From: Candidatus Parcubacteria bacterium
GTDB taxonomy: Bacteria > Patescibacteriota > Patescibacteriia > Patescibacteriales > UBA12075
Assembly (NCBI GenBank): GCA_023142215.1
Contig: JAGLJW010000021.1
Location: forward strand, 1-22,608
Direction: 5' to 3'
Length of the DNA stretch: 22,608 bases
The notes below the pieces were generated by a model that was given only the letters and a program-made list of their open reading frames with translations, did not search any database and had not been told where the DNA came from. Position 1 is the first letter of the stretch. Every line of letters begins with the position of its first letter. This document shows, piece after piece, positions 13,039-20,533 of this stretch. Both the position numbers and the translations under genes were made by a program.

Positions 13039-14943
13039 ATGAAAAATAATAATTTTATAAAAAATAATATCAATATTTGTATATTTTTTTTATTGTTTTG
13101 TTTCATCTTTATTTTTTTTGTAAATATAAGTTTTGCTAAAGAAACGTCAGATTTATATTATAGTTATCAATGGTATCTAAAAAAAATTAGAGCTAATTAT
13201 GCTTGGGATAAAGTTACTGATAGTAATACTATTATTGCGATTTTAGATTCAGGAGTACAGTTGGATCATCCAGATTTGGCTGAAAATATTTGGGAAAATT
13301 TAGATGAGATTCCTGGAAATGGGATAGATGATGATCGCAATGGTTATATTGATGATGTGAATGGCTGGAATTTTGTTGATAATAATTCTAATCCATCTTA
13401 TGAAATTGAAAGTGATTCAACGGAAAGTGGGGTTATGCATGGAACTATTGTTGCGGGAATAGCTGCTGCTATTGGAAATAATAATATTGGTGTTTCTGGT
13501 GTTGCTTGGAAAGCTAGAATAATGCCACTTAGAATATTGAATGGCAATGGGGAAGGAGATGTACGAAATGTAATAAAAGCTATAAATTATGCTGTTGATA
13601 ATGGTGCTAGTGTTATTAATTTTAGTTTTGTTGGTTTTAGTTATAGTAAAAAGTTAGAGTATGCAATTAGGCGTGCTTATGATAACAATGTAATTATGGT
13701 AGCTGCTGCAGGTAATGAGAAGAAGAACGGTTATAGCTATTTTCTAGATGAAGATCCAATGTATCCAGTTTGTCATGACGGTAATTTAAATGAAAATATG
13801 GTTATTGGTGTGGCAGCAACAGATGCAATGGATCAAAAAATGGATTTTTCAGCTTATGGTACGAAGTGTATTGATTTAAGTGCACCAGGAAATAGTATTT
13901 TTAATACAGTTGTTTTTGATAAAGATAATGTTGATTTTAATAAATATTATGATGGTTATTGGTCTGGAACTTCTATGGCTGTTCCTCAAGTCAGTGGAGC
14001 AATTGCATTAATTGAATCTGTAAATCCAGGATTAACAAGAGATGAATTAGTTGATATTTTAATTAGTAGTGCAGATAACATTACTAGATTAAATCCTGAA
14101 TATTTATGGCAATTAGGCAACGGTAGATTGAATGTTGAAAAAGCAGTTAATAAGGCGTACGCAAAACGCTTTGATTCTAATTTTAATATTTTAGTTTCTC
14201 CGAGAAATGATTATAAATCGCAAGTTAAATTATTAAACAAGAAAGGAGAAAAACAAAATGATTTTTTAGCTTTTAACGAATTTTTTATGGGAGGTGTTAC
14301 TGTTTCGGCTGGTGATATTAATGGTAACGGAAAAGATGAAATAGTAGTTGGAGCTGGCAATGGCGGAGGACCACATGTTAGAATATTTGATAAAAAAGGA
14401 AATGTAAAAGGACAATTTTTTGCTTATGCTAATAATTTCAGAGGAGGTGTGAATGTAGCAGTCGGAGATATTGATGGTGATGGTATTGACGAAATTGTTA
14501 CAGGAGCGGGCAATGGCGGAGGACCACATGTTAGAATATTTGATAAAAAAGGAATAGTGAAAAGTCAATTTTTTGGATTTGATAAAAATTTAAGAAACGG
14601 TATAAATGTGGCATTAATAAATATTATTGGTGGAATAAGAAGTGCTGGCAAGGAAATTGCAGTTGCGCCATTAAGTAATGGAACAGGAGAAGTTAAAATT
14701 TTAGATAAAAATGGAAAACAATTGAGGAAGTTTTATGCTTTTTCTAGAAATTTTGATGGCGGAATTCAAATAGAAGGTGTTGATATTGATCAGGATGGTT
14801 TAGATGAAATAGTTGTGGCTGCTGGTGCTGGTGGTACTCCCCATGTTAGAATAATGGAAGTTGATGGAAGTTTGATTTCTTCATTTTATGTGTTTGAAGC
14901 CGAGTATAGTGGAGGGATTAATATATCAAAAATACTTAATTAA
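13039..14943 (+). CDS. Secreted subtilisin-like (S8) serine protease with FG-GAP repeats
   Basis: The 634-residue product begins with a signal-type segment (about 9-33, with SFAKE as a likely cleavage region). The S8 catalytic triad is complete: Asp70 (AILDSGVQLDHPDL), His134 (MHGTIVAGIAA) and Ser312 (GTSMAVPQVSGAIAL), with Asn226 (AAAGNE) as the oxyanion residue. After about 385, at least three FG-GAP/VCBS-like repeats follow, with calcium-type loops DINGNGKDE (426-434), DIDGDGIDE (477-485) and DIDQDGLDE (582-590), which suggests a propeller that binds partners or surfaces. It should act outside the cell, either free or attached. No sorting signal or terminal anchor is seen. It starts two bases after the glycosyltransferase stop. 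Confidence 0.93.
   Translation: MKNNNFIKNNINICIFFLLFCFIFIFFVNISFAKETSDLYYSYQWYLKKIRANYAWDKVTDSNTIIAILDSGVQLDHPDLAENIWENLDEIPGNGIDDDRNGYIDDVNGWNFVDNNSNPSYEIESDSTESGVMHGTIVAGIAAAIGNNNIGVSGVAWKARIMPLRILNGNGEGDVRNVIKAINYAVDNGASVINFSFVGFSYSKKLEYAIRRAYDNNVIMVAAAGNEKKNGYSYFLDEDPMYPVCHDGNLNENMVIGVAATDAMDQKMDFSAYGTKCIDLSAPGNSIFNTVVFDKDNVDFNKYYDGYWSGTSMAVPQVSGAIALIESVNPGLTRDELVDILISSADNITRLNPEYLWQLGNGRLNVEKAVNKAYAKRFDSNFNILVSPRNDYKSQVKLLNKKGEKQNDFLAFNEFFMGGVTVSAGDINGNGKDEIVVGAGNGGGPHVRIFDKKGNVKGQFFAYANNFRGGVNVAVGDIDGDGIDEIVTGAGNGGGPHVRIFDKKGIVKSQFFGFDKNLRNGINVALINIIGGIRSAGKEIAVAPLSNGTGEVKILDKNGKQLRKFYAFSRNFDGGIQIEGVDIDQDGLDEIVVAAGAGGTPHVRIMEVDGSLISSFYVFEAEYSGGINISKILN
14350..14401 (+). repeat. FG-GAP coding repeat, copy 1
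   Basis: These 52 bases recur at 14503-14554 with a single difference by hand count, at a period of 153 bases (51 codons). Adjacent parts of the same repeat units are far less alike. Confidence 0.85.
14503..14554 (+). repeat. FG-GAP coding repeat, copy 2
   Basis: This is the partner of 14350-14401 (51 of 52 bases identical). Both encode the same Gly-rich stretch ending in PHVRIFDKKG. Confidence 0.85.
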
Positions 14944-14952
14944 ATAATAAAT

Positions 14953-14979
14953 TTATTATATTATGAATTAATATAATAA
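14953..14979 (+). other. AU-only hairpin between the protease gene and the epimerase-like gene
   Basis: TTATTATATT (14953-14962) and AATATAATAA (14970-14979) form a perfect 10-bp stem with a 7-base loop. No T-tract follows, so it is not a standard terminator. It may stabilise mRNA ends or be a product of base composition. Confidence 0.3.
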
Positions 14980-14992
14980 TGAATAAAAAAAA

Positions 14993-16021
14993 ATGTCAAA
15001 GAGGGCAATATTTGATAAAAAAAATGTTTTAGTTACGGGTGGTGCTGGTTTCATTGGTTCACATCTTTGTGACGAATTAGTTAAAGATTCAAAAGTGATT
15101 TGTTTGGATAATTTTTCAACAGGTGACGAAAAAAATATTGATCATTTATTAGCAAATCCAAATTTTGAATTTGTGCGTCATGATATAACTGAGCCAGTAA
15201 TTCTTGGAAATTTGCCTGGTTTGCAGAAATTTAAAATTGAATTTCAAGGAATTCAAGAAATTTATCATTTTGCGTGTCCGACTTCACCTAAAAACTTTAA
15301 AGATAATATTATCAAAACAGTTCTAGCTAATTCGTTCGGAACTAAAAATGCACTTGATTTAGCTAAAGAATATGAAGCTAAATTTTTTCTTGCTTCTTCT
15401 TCTGTTGTATATGGTGAAAGACCAAATGATTATCCAAAAGTTAATGAATCATATATTGGAAAAATAGATAATTTATCAGAGAGAAGTTCTTATGATGAAG
15501 GGAAAAGATTTGCCGAGACATTGGTTATGGCTTATGAAAAAAAATATAATTTAGATGTTAAAATTGGAAGAATATTTAGAACTTATGGACCAAGAATGAG
15601 ACTTAATGATAATCAAATGATTCCTGATTTTATTGACAATGCTTTAGAGAATAATAATTTGACTATTTTGGGTGATAAAAATTTTGATTCATCATTTTGT
15701 TATGTTGATGATTGTGTTGAAGCATCAATAAAAATTATGAATTCAGATATTAAGGGGGCAATAAATATTGGGTCTGATGTTATTGTTAACATAACTGATG
15801 TTGCTCAAAAAATAATTGACATTATTGGGTCTAAATCAAAAATTGATTATGCATTATCCGAAATGTTTATGACTTCTTTGTCAATTCCGGAAATTAATAA
15901 AATAAAAGATAAAATTGGATGGATGCCAATTACAACTGTTGATAACGGTTTAAAGAAAACGATAAATATTATCAGAACTAGCAAAGGAATAAAGGGAATT
16001 GAAAACTTTGTCAATAATTAA
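14993..16021 (+). CDS. NAD-dependent SDR enzyme, UDP-glucuronate decarboxylase-like
   Basis: This is an extended short-chain dehydrogenase acting on a nucleotide sugar. The NAD-binding loop TGGAGFIGSHL is at 15-25. The catalytic Tyr167 and Lys171 lie in SSYDEGKRFAETL, and the pattern HFACPTSP...LASSSVVYGERP is closest to UDP-xylose synthase (which has HLACPASP and SCYDEGKR). The later RIFRTYGPRM and SFCYVDDCVEA also fit. The likely reaction is UDP-glucuronate to UDP-xylose, but a related 4,6-dehydratase or epimerase cannot be excluded. Its length of 342 residues is usual. It follows the protease gene by 49 bases and precedes cysS by 20, and it may feed the glycosyltransferase upstream. Confidence 0.85.
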   Translation: MSKRAIFDKKNVLVTGGAGFIGSHLCDELVKDSKVICLDNFSTGDEKNIDHLLANPNFEFVRHDITEPVILGNLPGLQKFKIEFQGIQEIYHFACPTSPKNFKDNIIKTVLANSFGTKNALDLAKEYEAKFFLASSSVVYGERPNDYPKVNESYIGKIDNLSERSSYDEGKRFAETLVMAYEKKYNLDVKIGRIFRTYGPRMRLNDNQMIPDFIDNALENNNLTILGDKNFDSSFCYVDDCVEASIKIMNSDIKGAINIGSDVIVNITDVAQKIIDIIGSKSKIDYALSEMFMTSLSIPEINKIKDKIGWMPITTVDNGLKKTINIIRTSKGIKGIENFVNN

Positions 16022-16041
16022 TCTTTATAGAAAATCTATTT

Positions 16042-17424
16042 ATGAAATTGTATAACACTTTAACAAGAAAGAAAGAAGAATTTAAATCTATCAAAAATAA
16101 AGAAGTAGGTTTATACACTTGTGGTCCAACTGTTTATAATTATGCACATCTTGGAAATTTGCGAACTTATATTTTTGAAGATATTTTAAAGCGAGTTTTA
16201 GAATATAATAATTATAAAGTTTGTCATGTGATGAATATTACAGATGTTGGTCATTTAACTTCAGACGAAGATGAGGGTGAAGATAAGATGGAGAAAGGAG
16301 CATCCCGTGAAGGCAAGACAGCTCAAGAGATTGCTGAATTTTTTACGGATGCTTTTAAGTTGGACATGAAATATTTAAATATTAAAGAACCAACAATTTG
16401 GGCTAAAGTAACTGACAATATTCCAGAGCAAATCGATTTAATAAAAGTTTTAGAAGAAAAAGGAGTTACTTATAAAATTTCTGATGGAATATATTTTGAT
16501 ACTTCAAAATTTTCTGATTATAATAAATTATCACATTTAGATTTAAATTCTTTAAAAGAAGGTGCAAGAGTAGAAAAAAATATTGAAAAAAGAAATGCCA
16601 CAGATTTTGCCTTGTGGAAGTTCTCGGAAGTACCAGGTGAACGTCAACAAGAATGGGAGTCTCCTTGGGGTATTGGTTTTCCAGGATGGGCTATTGAATG
16701 TTCTGCTATTTGTTTGAAATATTTAAAAAATCAAGATATTCATTGTGGCGGAATTGATCATATTAATGTTCACCACACTAATGAAATTGCACAATCAGAG
16801 ACTGCAACTGGGAAAAAGTTTTTTAATTATTGGATGCATGGTGATTTTTTGAATATCACTGGTGGTAAAAAAATGGCAAAAAGTGATGATAATTTTTTAA
16901 CACTTGAAAATGCGTTAATTAGAAAAAATATTAATCCATTAGTCTATAGATTTGCAGCATTGCAAACGCACTATAGGAAACCAATGGAATATTCAGGGGA
17001 ATCAATAAGGAATGCTGAGAATGGGTTGATGAATTTAGCAAATAAAGTAAGAAATTTAAAATATAAAGTTGATAATTTAAAGAATTACAAGATTAGCGAT
17101 GAATATAAAAAGATTTTTTTATCTACTGTAAATGATGATTTAAATATTCCACAAGCACTGGCTGTTGTTCAAGAAGTATTGAAATCTGATTTATCTAAAG
17201 GTGATAAATTAGTAACTATTTTGGATTTTGATAAAGTATTAGGATTGAATTTAGATGAGCAGAAAGATAAAAAATTACCAAAAGATATTATTGCTTTAAT
17301 TGCCAAAAGGAAAATTGCTAGAAATGAAAAAGATTGGAGTCTGGCTGATAAGTTAAGAGATGAGATTCAAGAAAAGGGATATATAGTTGAAGATGGAGAA
17401 AAGATGGTGGTTTATAAATCTTAA
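16042..17424 (+). CDS. cysS: Cysteinyl-tRNA synthetase
   Basis: This enzyme charges tRNA-Cys with cysteine. The 460-residue product matches the family. HLGN (36-39, in NYAHLGNLRTY) is the HIGH motif and KMAKS (277-281, GGKKMAKSDDNF) the KMSKS motif. Zinc-binding residues that select cysteine are present as Cys27, Cys220, His244 and Glu248 (VHHTNEIAQSE). A C-terminal helical anticodon-recognition part covers about 320-460. It begins 20 bases after the preceding gene, so it is probably in the same transcript although its role differs. No Shine-Dalgarno is visible. Confidence 0.97.
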   Translation: MKLYNTLTRKKEEFKSIKNKEVGLYTCGPTVYNYAHLGNLRTYIFEDILKRVLEYNNYKVCHVMNITDVGHLTSDEDEGEDKMEKGASREGKTAQEIAEFFTDAFKLDMKYLNIKEPTIWAKVTDNIPEQIDLIKVLEEKGVTYKISDGIYFDTSKFSDYNKLSHLDLNSLKEGARVEKNIEKRNATDFALWKFSEVPGERQQEWESPWGIGFPGWAIECSAICLKYLKNQDIHCGGIDHINVHHTNEIAQSETATGKKFFNYWMHGDFLNITGGKKMAKSDDNFLTLENALIRKNINPLVYRFAALQTHYRKPMEYSGESIRNAENGLMNLANKVRNLKYKVDNLKNYKISDEYKKIFLSTVNDDLNIPQALAVVQEVLKSDLSKGDKLVTILDFDKVLGLNLDEQKDKKLPKDIIALIAKRKIARNEKDWSLADKLRDEIQEKGYIVEDGEKMVVYKS

Positions 17425-17431
17425 TAATAGT

Positions 17432-17481
17432 ATTGTGGCTAACGAGATTGCCACGTCGCTCCGACTTCTCGCAATGACAAT
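17432..17481. repeat. Short GC-richer repeat-like insert with ATTGT/ACAAT ends
   Basis: The 65-base spacer between cysS and dus contains a stretch bounded by ATTGT (17432-17436) and ACAAT (17477-17481). Inside, ATTGC (17448-17452) and GCAAT (17471-17475) flank GTCGCTCCGAC. Its composition clearly differs from both neighbours. Similar GATTGCC...TCGCAATGACA motifs recur as dispersed repeats in many bacterial genomes (recalled, not searched). It is different in sequence from the MITE family at 3817 and 19529. Confidence 0.45.
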
Positions 17482-17489
17482 GTTGTAGC

Positions 17490-18482
17490 ATGTATTTTAT
17501 GAAGAATTTTTGGGAAGAATTAAGACAACAAAATAAACCTTTCTATGTATTAGCTCCAATGGCTGGTGTTACTGATGTTGCTTTTAGGCAAATGTGTAAA
17601 AAATATGGAGCTGATGTTGTATATTCTGAAATGGCTTCAGTCAATGCTTTAAAATATGCTCCTAAAAAAACATTAGAAATGCTCAGGTCTGACAAACAAG
17701 ACAAGCCTTATGTTATTCAATTGTTTGGAAGTAATCCAAAATATTTTCAGAATGCTGTAAAAGTCATTTCTGATGTAAGAAGTGCTGAAAAACATAATAT
17801 AGAAAATTATTATACTCCTAATGGTATTGATATAAATTTTGGTTGTCCTGTGCCAAAAGTTGCCAAACAAAAAGCGGGTGCTGAACTTTCAAAAGATTTA
17901 AAATTATCACGAGAAGTTATTAAAGTCACAATAAATAGTACAAATTTACCAGTTTCAATTAAGATTAGAGCTCAAGTTGGAGAAGTTGATGCTTTAAAAT
18001 TTTTGGATAATATTTCTGATTTGGATGTTAAAACTGTAATGATTCATGGCAGAACTTTAAGCCAAATGCATTCAGGCCCAGTGAATTTTGAATTAATCAA
18101 AAAGGCACGAAATTATTTCAAAGGAGTTGTAATTGCTAATGGAGGAGTTAAGGATAAAAAATCAAGTGATGAATTACTTGAAAAGTCAAAAGCTGATGGA
18201 ATTGCTATTGGACAAGCTACTTTTGGTAGGCCATGGATATTTGATGAGATTAAAAATAATAAATTACGAATTATAAATTATAAACAAGCTTTTGATATTG
18301 CGTTAAGACATGCGGAATTAGCTGATAAATATAAAGGAAATATCGGAATAATTGAAATGAGAAAACATCTTTGTTGGTACGCAAAAGGATTTATAAATGC
18401 TAGTGAATTAAGACGAGAATTTGTAAGAATTGAAAGTATTAGTGATATTAAAAAGATTATTAAGAAATTTTCTGTCGTTTAA
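17490..18482 (+). CDS. dus: tRNA-dihydrouridine synthase
   Basis: Dus enzymes reduce uridine to dihydrouridine in tRNA D-loops, using FMN and NADPH. The 330-residue TIM-barrel product has the N-terminal APMAGVTDVAFRQMCKKYGADVVYSEM (22-48). The catalytic Cys119 is in NFGCPVPKVAKQKAGAEL (117-133). FMN-binding strands VMIHGRTLSQMHSGP and VVIANGGVKDKKS follow, then IAIGQATFGRPWIF. The exact target uridines are not predictable. Two ATGs are possible (17490 and 17499). The family usually starts close to the barrel, so the second is equally plausible. Its start lies nine bases after a short repeat-like insert. It converges with the CorA gene, with only 15 bases between the stops. Confidence 0.94.
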   Translation: MYFMKNFWEELRQQNKPFYVLAPMAGVTDVAFRQMCKKYGADVVYSEMASVNALKYAPKKTLEMLRSDKQDKPYVIQLFGSNPKYFQNAVKVISDVRSAEKHNIENYYTPNGIDINFGCPVPKVAKQKAGAELSKDLKLSREVIKVTINSTNLPVSIKIRAQVGEVDALKFLDNISDLDVKTVMIHGRTLSQMHSGPVNFELIKKARNYFKGVVIANGGVKDKKSSDELLEKSKADGIAIGQATFGRPWIFDEIKNNKLRIINYKQAFDIALRHAELADKYKGNIGIIEMRKHLCWYAKGFINASELRREFVRIESISDIKKIIKKFSVV

Positions 18483-18497
18483 AAGTGATACGTGGAA

Positions 18498-19457
18498 CTA
18501 AAACCATCTTTTCCTTTTAAAATAAATCATCATTCCAAGAGTTCCCCCAAGCATCATTAAGAGAACAATCCAAAATCCGCCAGCATTATCAAGAAGTGGC
18601 ATACCTCCTTCAACATTCATTCCAAATAAAGCCGCAAAAAGTGTAAGTGGAAAAACAATTACTGAAAAAAGAGTTAAAGTTTTCATAATATCACTTATCC
18701 TATAGTTAAGTAAAGCGTCATTTGTTAAACTTAAGACAGTAATCATTTCTTTTTGATTTTCAAGACTTTCCCAAACTCGTTTAGAAAGATCTAAGAGTTG
18801 TATGTACAATTTTTTTGTACGGTAATTTTTCAATAATAACCCAGTATCTTGATTTAAAAGTTTTTTGATAATATTCTTATGATTTTGCATCATTCTTCTG
18901 ACATTTATAATGTCTCGTCTGAGAAAAAGAATTTTTGGAATAGATTTTCTTGATTGTCGTGAAAAAATCATCTCTTCTACTTTGTTGATTTTTATAGTAT
19001 TTATATCTATTAAAGAATAACAATCCGTAAGCAAATGATTAAAAATTTCATAAAGTAATATGGTAGGATTTTTTTCTTTAGATGATGCAAAATTATCAAC
19101 ATCTTTTTTATATTTAGAAAAAAAACTATTTAAGGCTTTGACGTTGTTATGCAATGTTACGATATAACTTTTTCCGATAAAAAATTCAATTTCTCCTGTG
19201 TGTATACTATCATTTATAATTTCAGGAAACTGTAGGACCATGAAAGTATATTTCTTAGCATCTTCTACAAAAGTTCTTTGAGAAGTTATTTTTGCGGAGG
19301 ATGCTTGAAGATGTGAAAGCTGAAAATCATAGTTCTTTCTTAAAAATTCAATTTCTTTTTTTCCGGCATTAACAATATTAATCCAGGTTAATTCCTTTTT
19401 ATCATCTCTGACTATTATTTCATGAATGTTTTTTGATATTTTATTATAATGAGACAT
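18498..19457 (-). CDS. corA: CorA-family divalent metal ion transporter
   Basis: CorA proteins are pentameric inner-membrane channels for Mg2+ (some carry Co2+, Ni2+ or Zn2+). The 319-residue product has a cytoplasmic N-terminal domain (about 1-200), a long stalk helix and two C-terminal membrane segments (about 260-278 and 294-313). The GMN selectivity motif is at 279-281 (LFGMNVEGG), and the protein ends KRKRWF, a typical CorA basic tail. All hallmarks are intact. The gene has its own extended -10 promoter (19489-19517) and is convergent with dus. Confidence 0.95.
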   Translation of the reverse strand: MSHYNKISKNIHEIIVRDDKKELTWINIVNAGKKEIEFLRKNYDFQLSHLQASSAKITSQRTFVEDAKKYTFMVLQFPEIINDSIHTGEIEFFIGKSYIVTLHNNVKALNSFFSKYKKDVDNFASSKEKNPTILLYEIFNHLLTDCYSLIDINTIKINKVEEMIFSRQSRKSIPKILFLRRDIINVRRMMQNHKNIIKKLLNQDTGLLLKNYRTKKLYIQLLDLSKRVWESLENQKEMITVLSLTNDALLNYRISDIMKTLTLFSVIVFPLTLFAALFGMNVEGGMPLLDNAGGFWIVLLMMLGGTLGMMIYFKRKRWF

Positions 19458-19488
19458 TTATTTTAATTAATCTTAAAATGATATTCTT

Positions 19489-19517
19489 ATTATAACATAA
19501 AATTAATAAAAAGTGAA
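19489..19517 (-). promoter_or_regulatory. Promoter of corA, extended -10
   Basis: On the minus strand, TTCACT (19512-19517) is followed by a 17-bp spacer and TATAAT (19489-19494) with a TGT just upstream. The start would lie about 25 bases before the ATG at 19457. Confidence 0.65.
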
Positions 19518-19528
19518 AAATAAAATAT

Positions 19529-19954
19529 GTAATTACTTACTGACATTTAAAATGTCATTCCCCGATCAAGCCTAGGACAGTCCATGAATGATAGTCGAAG
19601 AATCTTTAAAATAAGCAAATGTTATTTCATTGTCATTCTGGAACGGAGCGAATGCGTAGTGATAGAATCTTGTTGATTATGCAATTTGTGTAATTTATGG
19701 GATCCTATCGCTTTAGTTCCAGGATGACAAGGGATTGTCAACGAGTAGGTAACTGCCCACTGACCTTAAAGTGTCATCCTGAGCGATAGCCGAAGCCTGC
19801 CCATCCGAGTTCGGGCGGGGATTCCGATAACTATGCGACATTGCATCCACAACGGGATTCTTCAACTACACTCCGCCAGCTGGCGGAGTTTCGTTCAGAA
19901 TGACAATGATTTTATGATTTTTTATAGTCAGTGAGCAGTTACATGAGTAGTTAT
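19529..19954 (-). mobile_element. MITE-like element A, interrupted by element B
   Basis: The left repeat begins GTAATTACTTACTGACA at 19529. The right repeat is split: its inner part lies just before 19748 and its last four bases TTAT are at 19951-19954. When rejoined, GTCA..GAG.AGTTA aligns without gaps to the element B end. The core 19632-19728 is the reverse complement of 3885-3982 in element 1 (90 of 98 positions). The flanks TAAAATAT (19521-19528) and TGACATAT (19955-19962) agree at 6 of 8 positions, consistent with an old 8-bp target duplication. Without B the element is about 224 bp. It encodes no protein. Confidence 0.75.
19749..19942 (+). mobile_element. MITE-like element B, nested in the right end of element A
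   Basis: This 194-bp element begins GTAACTGCCCACTGACC and ends in the inverted counterpart at 19921-19942. Its flanks ACGAGTAG (19741-19748) and ATGAGTAG (19943-19950) match at 7 of 8 bases and split the right terminal repeat of element A. It contains a perfect 20-bp palindrome at 19870-19889 (arms ACTCCGCCAG and CTGGCGGAGT). Its right terminus shares an exact 32-base stretch, in inverse orientation, with the left end of element 1 (ending at TTGTCA 3866). It is rich in G+C compared with the genome around it and encodes no protein. Confidence 0.8.
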
Positions 19955-19983
19955 TGACATATTTTTTATTTTTTCAACAATTG

Positions 19984-19992
19984 TGTTATAAT
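19984..19992 (+). promoter_or_regulatory. Extended -10 promoter for the 170-aa gene and T4SS ATPase
   Basis: TGTTATAAT (19984-19992) is a perfect extended -10, about 20 bases before the ATG at 20013. The nearest TTGACA (19954-19959) is 27 bases away, too far to act with it, so the promoter probably relies on the extended -10. That TTGACA overlaps the end of element A and its target duplication. Confidence 0.6.
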
Positions 19993-20012
19993 ATTAGTAT
20001 AAAGAAAAAAAT

Positions 20013-20525
20013 ATGGCAGAAGATAAAAATATATCTGTAGAAAATAAAATAAATCAAACTAAAACCAATATTCAATCATCTGAACAAGTAAAAACTGTTC
20101 AAGAAAAAGTTGATTTAAATTTGGAAAAAGTTAAAATACCCGATTTGAAAAAAAATAATCAAAAAGAATCGGATGCACAGAGTGGGGATGATGGTGAATT
20201 GGGTAATATTACAAGTACAGGTACCACAAATTCAATTCAAGAAGAGCAAGTTAAAAAAATTGAGCTTATTTTAGCTAATGGAATAGAAGAATTTTATAGA
20301 GAAATGGATGATAGAAAAAAACAAGAGTTTAAACGTGTTGGCGAGGAAACGGCTAAAAAGATTAATAAAATAATGCAAAGTGCTAATTTTAAAGTTAATA
20401 AAATTATTGATTTAATAAAAAAATGGTTAAAGGTCATTCCTGGTGTAAATAAATTTTTTGTTGAGCAAGAAGCAAAAATTAAAGCAGATCAAATTATTAA
20501 ATCAAATAAAACCCCTGTTAAATAA
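20013..20525 (+). CDS. Unknown protein (170 aa) paired with the T4SS-type ATPase
   Basis: I do not recognise a named family. The N-terminal 80 residues are polar and probably disordered (rich in Lys, Gln, Asn and Ser). From about 80 to 150 a helical, charged stretch follows (QVKKIELILANGIEEFYREM, then DDRKKQEFKRVGEETAKKIN). Next comes a short amphipathic part, LIKKWLKVIPGVNKFFVEQE. No signal peptide, membrane span or cysteine is present. It lies nine bases before the ATPase gene and shares its promoter, so a role as helper or adaptor of that ATPase is a reasonable inference. Confidence 0.75.
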   Translation: MAEDKNISVENKINQTKTNIQSSEQVKTVQEKVDLNLEKVKIPDLKKNNQKESDAQSGDDGELGNITSTGTTNSIQEEQVKKIELILANGIEEFYREMDDRKKQEFKRVGEETAKKINKIMQSANFKVNKIIDLIKKWLKVIPGVNKFFVEQEAKIKADQIIKSNKTPVK

Positions 20526-20533
20526 TTGATTAC

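Noticed and set aside
14266..14568. Minus-strand frame of 100 codons over the FG-GAP repeats
   Set aside because: It mirrors the repeated coding units (the same phrase appears twice) and has no start signals.
19954..19992. TTGACA and TATAAT as one ordinary promoter for the 170-aa gene
   Set aside because: The spacer is 27 bp, too long for a normal sigma-70 type pair. The extended -10 alone is the better call.
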